Source: Achromobacter deleyi (GTDB lineage: Bacteria; Pseudomonadota; Gammaproteobacteria; Burkholderiales; Burkholderiaceae_B). Taken from it: 64,000 nt of DNA. Within the stretch, counting starts at the first letter, position 1. Each line of letters starts with the position of its first letter. Location: positions 477,223 to 541,222 of the forward strand of contig NZ_CADIJO010000002.1 in the NCBI RefSeq assembly GCF_902859705.1. The letters are read 5' to 3'. Position numbers and translations under genes: made by a program. Below the pieces are notes generated by a model, which was not told the DNA's origin, ran no database searches, and worked only from the letters and a program-made list of their open reading frames with translations. Of this stretch, positions 8,203 through 17,785 are shown piece after piece.

Positions 8203-8997
8203 TCAGCCCGCGACCGCCTGTGCGTAGCGCCCTGGTGACACGCCATAGGCGCGCGAGAACAGCCGGGTCATATGGCTCTGGTCGGCAAAACCGGCCGCGG
8301 CGGCCGCATCGGCCAGCGCCGTGCCCTGGCGCAACAGGCTGCGCGCCAGGAGCAGGCGCCGCTGCAATTGATACGCGTGCGGCGTCATGCCGGTGGCGCG
8401 GCTGAATGCGCGCAGCACCTGGAAGCGGCTCAGGCCGCTGGCGCCCGCCAGATCCGCCAGCGACAGCGCCGCGGCCGGCGCGTCGTCGATCAGGCTCACC
8501 GCATGGCGGATGGCGGCGGGCATGCCGCTGTGGATGGCCGAGAGGGCGCGCACCCCGGTGCGCGCCAGAATCCGCAGGAGCAGGGCGTCGCAGGCCAGCG
8601 GCGAGGCGTGCGAGGTCAGTTGTGCATAAAGCGCCAGCACGTCCGCGGCCAGCGCCGGGGCGTCCATGACGGGGTGTTCGAATTCAAAGCCGCCGCTGCG
8701 CGGCAGGCCATCCGCCGCGTCCGCCACCACCGCCGGGTCCAGGTACAGCATCTGCCAGGCCCGTTCGCCGCCGATCGGCGCGCCATCGTGCACTTCGCCC
8801 GGATTGACCGTGATGACCTGGCCCGGACCGGCCTCGACCTGGCCGCGGCCGCTGTGCGAGACCTGCGCGCCCAGCCGCATGACGCCGATGCCGAACTGGT
8901 CATGCGTGTGCCGCGCGAAGGTGCGTCCGCTGCGCGCGGCCACGGCCTGCACGCCGGCAAGGGCGCTGCGTTGCATGACGAACTGGGCAAGGGCCAT
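8203..8997 (-). CDS. AraC-family transcriptional regulator with cupin sensor domain
   Basis: 264 residues. The N-terminal half (about 1-140) is an AraC-type cupin with the H-T-H-D-x-F-G-I-G and V-N-P-G-E-V-H-D-G blocks. The C-terminal half (about 165-262) has two HTH motifs, including LADLAGASGLSRFQVLRAFSR and AAAAAGFADQSHMTRLFSR, ending with the family signature G-V-S-P-G-R-Y. It lies upstream of the EamA exporter on the same strand, a common pairing (AraC plus LysE/EamA exporter), so it may sense the exported compound. Confidence 0.9.
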   Translation of the reverse strand: MALAQFVMQRSALAGVQAVAARSGRTFARHTHDQFGIGVMRLGAQVSHSGRGQVEAGPGQVITVNPGEVHDGAPIGGERAWQMLYLDPAVVADAADGLPRSGGFEFEHPVMDAPALAADVLALYAQLTSHASPLACDALLLRILARTGVRALSAIHSGMPAAIRHAVSLIDDAPAAALSLADLAGASGLSRFQVLRAFSRATGMTPHAYQLQRRLLLARSLLRQGTALADAAAAAGFADQSHMTRLFSRAYGVSPGRYAQAVAG

Positions 8998-9018
8998 GAA
9001 GGGGGCTCGGGTGAGGGA

Positions 9019-9981
9019 TCAGGCGCGCCCGCCGCGGCTGAAGACTTCGCGCAGCGCGGCGGCGAACAACGCATCCACGTTGCGGCGCAGCCCGTCGGCG
9101 CGGGTGAACAGCGAAATCGGCGGCAGGGTCCAGTCGAAAGAATACGGCACGATGGCCGCGCCGGCGATGCGCACCAGCTCATCGGCGATGTCGGCCGGCA
9201 GGATGGACACGGCACGGTCGCTGGCCACGATCATCTCGCCGATCAGCTTGGACGAATCGCTTTGCACCGACGGCGTGGGCGGGGCCAGGCCGGCGCGCAG
9301 GAAAATGTCGGCCACCTGTTCGCGGATCGGGCTGTCGGGCGTGCCCAGAATCCAGTCCAGGTCGGCCAGCATGTTCCATTCCAGCCGGGTACGGCCCAGC
9401 CGCGCGGCCAGGCGACGGCTGGCGATCAGGCGCGGCGGCTGGTGGTACAGCACTTCGAAATCGATCTGGCTCAGGTCCACCGACGGCGTGGCCCAGCCGA
9501 CCACGACGTCCAGCGTGTGGTCGCGCAGCTGGCGCAGCAGCGCCGGCCCCTGGCCTTCATGGATGGTGGCGGTGATGCCGCGCCCCTGCGGCACGGTGCG
9601 GGCAATGGCGGCCGACAGCATCTGCCCCGACACGAACGGAATCACGCCGATGTGCAGGTGGGCGGCATGGCCGGCGGCCACGGCTTCCATTTCCTGCACC
9701 AGGTGGCCCAGGTCGTGCACCAGGGCGCGGGCGCGCGCCAGCACCACCGCGCCCAGCGGCGTGGGGGTCATGCCGCGCACCGAGCGTTCGAACAGCGGCA
9801 CGTCGAACATGCTTTCCAGTTCGGCCAGGGCATTGGTCACGGCCGGCTGGCTGGTGGCCATGTGCTCGGCCACCCGGGTCAGGGACCCATGCTGCTCGAT
9901 TTGCAGCAGCAGCATCAGGTGCCGCATCTTCAGCCGCGAGGTCAGTTTGCGGATAACCTCGTCCGGGGAAAACGGCGTCAT
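9019..9981 (-). CDS. LysR-family transcriptional regulator
   Basis: 320 residues from ATG 9981. HTH at about 18-78 (LLLQIEQHGSLTRVAEHM, TSQPAVTNALAELE), substrate domain about 105-310. The extended N-terminal segment before the HTH (FSPDEVIRKLTSRLKMRHL) is like that of GbpR/CbbR-type LysR proteins. It is divergent from maeB; the 106-bp gap is AT-rich at its left part (9985-10025). It may regulate malic enzyme, but that is an inference from position only. Confidence 0.88.
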   Translation of the reverse strand: MTPFSPDEVIRKLTSRLKMRHLMLLLQIEQHGSLTRVAEHMATSQPAVTNALAELESMFDVPLFERSVRGMTPTPLGAVVLARARALVHDLGHLVQEMEAVAAGHAAHLHIGVIPFVSGQMLSAAIARTVPQGRGITATIHEGQGPALLRQLRDHTLDVVVGWATPSVDLSQIDFEVLYHQPPRLIASRRLAARLGRTRLEWNMLADLDWILGTPDSPIREQVADIFLRAGLAPPTPSVQSDSSKLIGEMIVASDRAVSILPADIADELVRIAGAAIVPYSFDWTLPPISLFTRADGLRRNVDALFAAALREVFSRGGRA

Positions 9982-10072
9982 AGACAAGCCATAATTAAAA
10001 GGTGATGTGACAATATTAAATCTGAATGATCGCCTTATGTCTTCGGCCCTAGAATTTTCCCTATTCAAGACT

Positions 10073-10078
10073 AGGAGG
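10073..10078 (+). promoter_or_regulatory. strong ribosome binding site of maeB
   Basis: AGGAGG, a full match to the anti-Shine-Dalgarno core, 9 bases before the ATG at 10088. It decides the start in favour of 10088 over the in-frame start at 10007. Confidence 0.85.
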
Positions 10079-10087
10079 CGCCGCCCC

Positions 10088-12382
<2,295 letters not shown>

Positions 12383-12388
12383 TCCGGC

Positions 12389-12414
12389 GCGCCTTGCCCT
12401 GCGGGGCAAGGCGC
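12389..12414 (+). terminator. hairpin just after maeB
   Basis: Perfect 11-bp stem (12389-12399 with 12404-12414) and a TGCG loop, 6 bases after the maeB stop. No T-run follows, so it may protect the 3' end rather than terminate alone. Confidence 0.5.
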
Positions 12415-12453
12415 TGGCCGGCGCAAACGCCCGTCAGCCACCGCACGAATGAA

Positions 12454-12493
12454 AACGCCCGCCTCATCCCAGGATGAGGCGGGCGTTGCTTTT
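12454..12493. terminator. bidirectional terminator between convergent genes
   Basis: Perfect 16-bp stem (12454-12469 with 12472-12487) with a 2-base loop, then GCTTTT on the plus strand and a run of A before it that reads as T on the minus strand. It lies between maeB and the convergent surface-antigen-like gene, so it can stop both. Confidence 0.85.
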
Positions 12494-12518
12494 GGGCGGC
12501 CGGCCGGGCCGCGCCGCA

Positions 12519-12896
12519 TCAGTTCGAGCTGGCCTTCCAGGTGCCGTCCGGCTGCTTGCAGAACCAGAACTTCCAGGTCTCGGTCGTCTTGGCGCGGGCG
12601 AAATCGCCTTCCAGCAGGCGGCAGGTGCGATCGCCCGAGAGCGTGCTGGTCTGCAGCGGGGTGATCTTGGCGGTGATGGGGGCCTGCTTGCCCTTGGGCG
12701 TGCTGGACCATTGGGTGGTCTGGCCGTCGGGCGCGTTGTTCAGCGTGTCGGCCACGGCCTTGTGGAACACGGGCTGGTCGGCCTTGGGGATTTCGGTGAT
12801 CAGGGCATGATTCAACATGACGGCGGGGGCTGCCAGGGCAGCGCTGGACGCGCCGCAGGCGAGCAGGCCGATAGCGATCAGATGGGTGGTTTTCAA
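12519..12896 (-). CDS. small exported surface-antigen-like protein
   Basis: 125 residues from a TTG start at 12896, preceded by GGGAG at a 7-base distance; reading further upstream adds residues before the signal peptide that make no sense. Signal peptide residues 1-23 (MKTTHLIAIGLLACGASSAA then LA). The mature part has LNNAPDGQTTQW, a CRLL segment and the ending FCKQPDGTWK, which follow the pattern of the RT0821/Lpp0805 (17-kDa antigen) surface domain: a short beta structure with two cysteines and a final C-x-Q-P-D-G-x-W-K. Likely periplasmic or outer-membrane associated; exact role unknown. Confidence 0.6.
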   Translation of the reverse strand: MKTTHLIAIGLLACGASSAALAAPAVMLNHALITEIPKADQPVFHKAVADTLNNAPDGQTTQWSSTPKGKQAPITAKITPLQTSTLSGDRTCRLLEGDFARAKTTETWKFWFCKQPDGTWKASSN

Positions 12897-13028
12897 AGCG
12901 GACTCCCTCGTTGTTATAGGCAGGAGGCTGCGTGCGCAGCCCATCGGCGTTCACCTGCGATGGTAAGCCAAGCCGCCGGCTCTTGTCTTGATCCGTGCGC
13001 GCCTGTGCTGATGTGACGCAGAGCAGGC

Positions 13029-13053
13029 AAAAAAAGCCGCCTGGAGAGGCGGC
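13029..13053 (-). terminator. terminator of the DUF4148 gene
   Basis: On the minus strand a GCCGCC...GGCGGC stem (13053-13048 with 13041-13036) is followed by seven T (13035-13029). It lies 70 bases downstream of the DUF4148 stop. Confidence 0.8.
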
Positions 13054-13122
13054 CAAGGTACAACAAGGGGAGGGGTAAATCGGTCAAGGCGGGCGGCCGC
13101 GCATCGGCGGCCGCGGCGCGGC

Positions 13123-13482
13123 TTAGTTGCCGCGGTGGTACGCGCCCGAGAACGGCAGGTCGTTGGGTTCGACGTTGGACACCTGGCCAGCGGCGCGGGC
13201 GGCGGCCAGTTCGGCTTGCACTTGCTCGCGGGTCACGCCAGACTGGGGGGCGCCATACACACCTTGGAACGGCATGTCGTTGGGTTCGACGTTCGACACC
13301 TGGCCGGCGGCCTTGGCGGCAGCCAGTTCGGCTTGCACCTGGGCGCGGGTCGGGCCTTCGTACGGGGTGCCATAGACGCCCTGGAAGGGCACGTTGTTCG
13401 GTTCGATGTTCTGCGACGCGTAGGCGCCGGCGCTCAGGGCGGCCAAGGACATCAATAGGGCGGTGGCAAGGGTCTTTTTCAT
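13123..13482 (-). CDS. DUF4148-type secreted protein with internal 39-residue repeats
   Basis: 119 residues. Signal peptide 1-23 (cleavage after YAS or nearby). The mature protein is almost entirely repeats: residues 25-63 and 64-102 are two 39-residue units with 30 identical positions, and 103-115 is the start of a third. Each unit joins an E-P-N-x-x-P-F-Q-G-V-Y-G part to the helical T-R-x-Q-V-Q-A-E-L-A-A-A motif typical of the DUF4148 family, which is abundant in Burkholderiales with unknown function. Likely periplasmic. It has its own terminator and, upstream, a gap with two strong palindromes shared with the divergent methyltransferase gene. Confidence 0.75.
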   Translation of the reverse strand: MKKTLATALLMSLAALSAGAYASQNIEPNNVPFQGVYGTPYEGPTRAQVQAELAAAKAAGQVSNVEPNDMPFQGVYGAPQSGVTREQVQAELAAARAAGQVSNVEPNDLPFSGAYHRGN

Positions 13483-13613
13483 GGTGAATCTCCGATTTCA
13501 AAAGCCGGGGAGCGAATCAGGCGGCCTATCCGTCGTGCTTCGTTGTTGTTTCCCGATGACTGAATGGTGCGCCGATTCGTTCTAGGGATAAACCCGTATA
13601 TCGGTAAAAGATT

Positions 13614-13629
13614 TTTCCATTAATGGAAA
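13614..13629. promoter_or_regulatory. 16-bp perfect palindrome, operator candidate A
   Basis: TTTCCATTAATGGAAA, lying 65 bp upstream of the methyltransferase start and 132 bp from the DUF4148 start. Same CCATTAATGG core as the palindrome at 13656-13667; the centres are exactly 40 bp apart, about four helical turns, so dimers on both would face the same side of the DNA. Confidence 0.6.
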
Positions 13630-13655
13630 GTTGTGGATGATTTTTGTAATTAGTC

Positions 13656-13667
13656 GCCATTAATGGC
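13656..13667. promoter_or_regulatory. 12-bp perfect palindrome, operator candidate B
   Basis: GCCATTAATGGC, 27 bp upstream of the methyltransferase start, sharing the CCATTAATGG core with the site at 13614-13629. Confidence 0.6.
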
Positions 13668-13693
13668 ATCGATAGCTCCCTTACCCTCACAGG

Positions 13694-14518
13694 ATGCGCA
13701 TGGAAAAGCTGGATCTCTCGGGGGTAAAAGCGACGCTGCTGATCACGCTGTACGCCAAGGCCCGGGAAAGCCGCCTGCCGGATTCCCTGTTGCGCGACCA
13801 CCATGCGGCCGACGCGGTCGCGCGCATCGACCACGACTTTTCCACGCTGCATCTGCGCGACGATGAAATGATCGGCCTGGCCATGCGGGCCCACGCGCTG
13901 GATGGCTGGACCCGCGAATTCATCGACGCGCACCGCGAAGCTACCGTGCTGCACCTGGGCTGCGGGCTGGATACCCGGCTGTTCCGGGTGGACCCGCCGC
14001 CCGAGGTGGCCTGGTTCGAAGTGGACTATCCCGAGGTCATCGCCCTGCGCCGCAAGCTGTATCCCGACCGCGCCAATTGCCGCCTGATCGCGTCGTCGGT
14101 GACCGACCTGGCCTGGCTGGCGCAGGTGCCCGCGGGCCGGCCGACGCTGGTGGTGGCCGAAGGCCTGTTCCTGTATCTGCCCGAAGCCTCGCTGCTGGCG
14201 CTGCTGCGCACCGTCACGACCCAGTTTCCGACGGGCGAGGTGATCTTCGATGCCTATAGCGACCTGGGCCTGGCGCTGGTGGCGCGCAACCGCATGATCC
14301 GCGCGACCGGGGCGACGACGCGCTGGAGCCTGAACCATTCGCAGGACCTGGAGGCGCAGGTGCCGGGTCTGAAGCTGCGCACCGAGCAGATGGTGCAGGA
14401 AGGGCGCAGCCCGGCGCAGGTGGCGCGTTATACGCTGCTGTCGCGGGTGCTGATCGGGTGGATGCGGCGGCTGGCGCCGCTGCGGCGCGTGGGCCGGTTG
14501 CTGCGATACCGCTTTTAG
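13694..14518 (+). CDS. class I SAM-dependent methyltransferase, LCM/PpmA-like
   Basis: 274 residues from ATG 13694; a second ATG two codons on (13700) is equally possible. The SAM-binding motif is LHLGCGLDTRLFR (Gly89-Cys-Gly-Leu-Asp-Thr-Arg95), which with the following W-F-E-V-D-Y-P and VVAEGLFLYL blocks is diagnostic of the leucine carboxyl methyltransferase/O-methyltransferase family (YktD, PPM-like). In bacteria these modify carboxyl or hydroxyl groups of small natural products; the substrate cannot be told. Soluble, no signal peptide. It stands alone, divergent from the DUF4148 gene, with two palindromic operator candidates upstream. Confidence 0.85.
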   Translation: MRMEKLDLSGVKATLLITLYAKARESRLPDSLLRDHHAADAVARIDHDFSTLHLRDDEMIGLAMRAHALDGWTREFIDAHREATVLHLGCGLDTRLFRVDPPPEVAWFEVDYPEVIALRRKLYPDRANCRLIASSVTDLAWLAQVPAGRPTLVVAEGLFLYLPEASLLALLRTVTTQFPTGEVIFDAYSDLGLALVARNRMIRATGATTRWSLNHSQDLEAQVPGLKLRTEQMVQEGRSPAQVARYTLLSRVLIGWMRRLAPLRRVGRLLRYRF

Positions 14519-14601
14519 GAGGTGGCCCCGGAGGTGGCGGCCTGGGCGCGACGCCGTCGCGGTCAGCGGAACCCCTGGGCAACTTGTGGCGCCGGCCGCG
14601 G

Positions 14602-14817
14602 TCAGTAATGGGGCGGCAGTTCGTCGCGCAGGCTGCGAAACGGCGCCGCGCCTTCGGGCGCCTGCTGGCGCAGGTCGGCCACCTCGCGCTGCAGCCGGTC
14701 GATCTGCTGCTGTTGGCGCACGATGATCTGGTTGAGCTGTTCGAGCAGGTCGTCGGCGAAACTGGCCTTGACCTCCAGGTCGAGCAGCCGGCGTTCGATG
14801 TCTTGCGAATTTTCCAT
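14602..14817 (-). CDS. slyX: SlyX family protein
   Basis: 71 residues from ATG 14817. A coiled coil over about residues 5-48 (heptad-like IERRLLDLEVKASFADDL and LNQIIVRQQQQIDRLQ) and a C-terminal tail ending in the family signature L-P-P-H-Y. SlyX proteins are small, conserved and of unknown function, often near slyD in enterobacteria but not here. The start is 42 bases from the GTG of the divergent TonB receptor, so they share a short promoter region. Confidence 0.88.
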   Translation of the reverse strand: MENSQDIERRLLDLEVKASFADDLLEQLNQIIVRQQQQIDRLQREVADLRQQAPEGAAPFRSLRDELPPHY

Positions 14818-14858
14818 GCCAGTATTAGAACCCATTCCCCGCGCCCCAGGAGCCTCGA

Positions 14859-16973
14859 GTGACCGATCACCCCCGCCGCCGCGCCCCGCTGTCCCGCCCG
14901 ATTCTGCGCAGCCTGCTCGGCATGGCGCCGGCCATGGCGGCGGTGGCGCAGTCGCAGGCGCCCGAGACGGCGCCGGTGGTGGTGACCGGCACGCGGCTGG
15001 GGGTGTCCGTGATGGAGACGCCCGCGTCGGTGGATGTGGTCGAGGGCAGCGCGATGCGCCGCGGCCAGCCTGGCATCAATCTGTCGGAAGGACTGGGCGG
15101 GGTGCCGGGCCTGCAGGTGCAGAATCGCCAGAACTACGCGCAGGACCTGCAGGTATCCAGCCGCGGTTTCGGGGCGCGGTCGACCTTCGGGGTGCGCGGG
15201 GTGCGGCTGTATGTGGACGGCATTCCGGCCACGATGCCGGACGGGCAGGGGCAGACCTCGAACATCGACATCGGCTCGCTGGATCGGGTGGAAGTGCTGC
15301 GCGGGCCGTTTTCGGCGCTGTACGGCAATTCGTCGGGCGGCGTGATCCTGGCCTATACCGAGGATGGCGCCGCGCCGCCGTCGGTGTCGGCCTCGGTATG
15401 GGGCGGCAGTTTCGGCACCTGGCGCTATGGCGCCAAGGCGTCGGGCGCAGAAGGCGCGGTGGACTATGTGCTGGACCTGTCGCGCATGACCACGGACGGC
15501 TTTCGCGACCGCAGCGCGGCGCGCAAGAACCTGGGCAACGCCAAGCTGGGCGTGCAGCTCGATGATGCCAGCCGCCTCACCATCGTGGCCAACAGCGTCG
15601 ATCTCAAGGCGCAGGACCCGCTGGGATTGACCTATGCGCAGTTCCAGGACGATCCGCGCAGCGCCGACCTGGCCTCGCAGTACGACACCCGCAAGACCGT
15701 GCGCCAGACGCAGGGCGGCCTGGTCTACGAACGCCATGTCGACGGCGCCAATACGCTGCGCGTGATGCTGTATTACGGCCAGCGCGACACCACGCAGTTC
15801 CAGGCGATTCCGCCTGCGGCCCAGGCCGCGCCCACGCAGGCAGGTGGCGTCATCGACCTGACGCGGCGCTACGGCGGCGCAGACCTGCGCTGGACGTCCG
15901 AACTGGAAATGGCCGGGCGGCCGCTGACGCTGGTCGGCGGCTTTGCCTACGACACGATGCGCGAGACCCGCCGCGGCTACCAGAACTTCACCGGCACGGG
16001 CAGCAGCCAGCAGCTGGGCGTGCAGGGTGCGCAGCGGCGCGACGAGACCAACACCGTCTACAACGCCGATCCCTACGTGCAGGCCTCGTGGCGCGTGGCG
16101 CCGCAATGGACACTGGACGCGGGCCTGCGCTACAGCACGGTGGATTTCGATTCGCGCGATCACTACATCGTGCCCGGCAACGGCGACGACAGCGGCAGCG
16201 CACGCTACCGCCGCGCCTTGCCGGTGGCGGCCATCGGCTATGAACCTGCCGCGGGCACGCGCCTGTACGCGTCATACGGGCGCGGCTTCGAGACGCCGAC
16301 GCTGAACGAAATCTCGTACCGGCCCGGCGGCCTGCCAGGCTTGAACTTCGGCCTGGCGCCGGCGTTGAGCACCCACGTGGAAGCCGGCGTGAAGACCCGC
16401 GTGGGCGACGGCCTGCTCACGGCCGCGGTGTTCCAGGTATCGACGGACGACGAGATCGTCTCGGCCGGCAGCAGCGGCGGACGCACCACCTTCCGCAACG
16501 CGGGCCGCACCCGCCGCGACGGCCTGGAGCTGGGCTGGTCGACGCGCTTTGCCGGCCAATGGCGCGCGCAGCTGGCCTACACGTGGCTGGATGCGCGGTA
16601 TCGCGACGACGCGGGCGGCGGCATTCGCGCCGGCAACCGCATCCCGGGCATCGCGCGGCAATCGGCCTTTGCCTCGCTGGGCTGGGCGCCGCCGCAGGGT
16701 TGGCAGGCCGCCATCGAAGGGCGTTATCTCAGCCAGCTGTACGCGGACGACGCCAACGACGCGGCGACGCCCGGGTACGCCGTGGCCGCGCTCTCGGCCG
16801 GGTACATCAAGCAGATCGGCGCCTGGGAATTGAACGCCTATGCGCGGGTCGACAACCTGTTCGACCGCCACTACGCAGGCTCGGTCATCGTCAACGAGAG
16901 CAACGGCCGCTATTACGAACCGGCGCCGGGACGCAGCGTGGGGATGGGGCTGGGCGTGACGTATCGCTATTGA
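14859..16973 (+). CDS. TonB-dependent outer membrane receptor, YncD/PqqU-like
   Basis: 704 residues from a GTG start, preceded by AGGAG at 6 bases. Weak signal peptide (about 1-32), then a TonB box region (PVVVTG), plug domain about 35-150 and a 22-strand barrel ending in aromatic Y-R-Y. No STN signalling domain. The plug residues QDLQVSSRGFGARSTFGVRG, LYVDGIPATMPDGQGQTSN and RGPFSALYGNSSGG closely follow what I recall of E. coli YncD (PqqU), a receptor for the cofactor PQQ. The assignment to PQQ is an inference by similarity; a siderophore is the alternative. It overlaps the convergent NifQ-like gene by 7 bases. Confidence 0.82.
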   Translation: MTDHPRRRAPLSRPILRSLLGMAPAMAAVAQSQAPETAPVVVTGTRLGVSVMETPASVDVVEGSAMRRGQPGINLSEGLGGVPGLQVQNRQNYAQDLQVSSRGFGARSTFGVRGVRLYVDGIPATMPDGQGQTSNIDIGSLDRVEVLRGPFSALYGNSSGGVILAYTEDGAAPPSVSASVWGGSFGTWRYGAKASGAEGAVDYVLDLSRMTTDGFRDRSAARKNLGNAKLGVQLDDASRLTIVANSVDLKAQDPLGLTYAQFQDDPRSADLASQYDTRKTVRQTQGGLVYERHVDGANTLRVMLYYGQRDTTQFQAIPPAAQAAPTQAGGVIDLTRRYGGADLRWTSELEMAGRPLTLVGGFAYDTMRETRRGYQNFTGTGSSQQLGVQGAQRRDETNTVYNADPYVQASWRVAPQWTLDAGLRYSTVDFDSRDHYIVPGNGDDSGSARYRRALPVAAIGYEPAAGTRLYASYGRGFETPTLNEISYRPGGLPGLNFGLAPALSTHVEAGVKTRVGDGLLTAAVFQVSTDDEIVSAGSSGGRTTFRNAGRTRRDGLELGWSTRFAGQWRAQLAYTWLDARYRDDAGGGIRAGNRIPGIARQSAFASLGWAPPQGWQAAIEGRYLSQLYADDANDAATPGYAVAALSAGYIKQIGAWELNAYARVDNLFDRHYAGSVIVNESNGRYYEPAPGRSVGMGLGVTYRY

Positions 16974-17596
16974 GGGGGGCGGTCCCCGCCTTCGTCATAG
17001 CAGAAATCATGGTCTTCACAGGCCGCGCAGCCTGGCGCCGCAGCGGCCGGCAGGCCGGCGTGTTCACAGGCGGCGTAGGCCAGGAATTTCTTCCAGCGCA
17101 GGTTGCGGGTGTTGCGCACCACCAGGCCGGGGTAGTGGCGGGTCAGCAGCGCCGTGACGTCTTCGCGGCCGGTCAGGCCCAGGTCGCGCCACAGGTGGTC
17201 GGGGCGCAGGCAGGCGTGCGCGAGCACGCTGGTGACCCAGGCGGTCGTGGTGCACGGCGGCGCGCCATAGGCGTTCAGCAGCACGCGCAGCAGCAGGGTG
17301 AAGCCCGGCAGGGGGTCGGCCAGGCCTTGTGCGCGGTACGCGGCCAGCCGGGCCGGCAGGTCGAACAGCGCCGGGTCGTGGCTGTCGCGCGCGCCGGGGA
17401 ACATCTGCGCCAGCACGTCGTCCAGTTCATCGGGTGCCAGGCCGCTGCGGGCCAGGTCGCCGTGCGCCAGGCTCTTGCCGATCACGGTCGCGAAAAAGGC
17501 GGCGTCGGGATCGTCGGGGGCTGCCAGGCGCAACAGGCGACAGGCTGGCGCGGCGGAGTCTTGGACGGGAGCGGAGGCGGTCAACACGGCTGGCAT
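16967..17596 (-). CDS. NifQ-family protein, C-terminal Cys cluster
   Basis: 209 residues. The C-terminal half fits NifQ: DHLWRDLGL, then RNLRWKKFLAYAACE and a cysteine cluster C177, C190, C193 and C199 (C-x12-C-x2-C-x5-C) ending in DFCYDEG. In diazotrophs NifQ carries an iron-sulfur/molybdenum cluster and delivers molybdenum for FeMo-cofactor assembly. There are no other nif genes in the window, so the role here must differ or the protein handles molybdenum or iron for another enzyme. FhuF-type ferric reductases also end in cysteine clusters, but the WKKF block favours NifQ. Convergent with the TonB receptor. Confidence 0.75.
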   Translation of the reverse strand: MPAVLTASAPVQDSAAPACRLLRLAAPDDPDAAFFATVIGKSLAHGDLARSGLAPDELDDVLAQMFPGARDSHDPALFDLPARLAAYRAQGLADPLPGFTLLLRVLLNAYGAPPCTTTAWVTSVLAHACLRPDHLWRDLGLTGREDVTALLTRHYPGLVVRNTRNLRWKKFLAYAACEHAGLPAAAAPGCAACEDHDFCYDEGGDRPPQ

Positions 17597-17610
17597 GGCA
17601 AAGGGGAACT

Positions 17611-17664
17611 CGATGAATTACTTCAAGTGTTAATCAAAGCGATATAAGCTCAAATATATAACGA
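17611..17664. promoter_or_regulatory. AT-rich divergent promoter region
   Basis: About 54 bp of markedly AT-rich DNA between the divergent NifQ-like gene and the ankyrin gene, with ATATAAGCTCAAATATAT at its core. It stands out strongly from the surrounding sequence. It probably holds the promoters of one or both genes; no clean -35/-10 pair can be fixed. Confidence 0.4.
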
Positions 17665-17785
17665 ACGCGCCGCGCATTCGCCTTGTTTGCCGTCAAGCGC
17701 CGTCTGGGTCTGCGGTGGTCGCACAGGGCGGGGCGGGGCCGGGGCGGTATCATCGGCCCGCCTTCCACTTCCAGGCCCTTTCCGG

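Noticed and set aside
16967..17596. NifQ-like gene as a sign of nitrogen fixation
   Set aside because: No other nif gene in the window and the organism group is not diazotrophic as a rule; only the family is reported.
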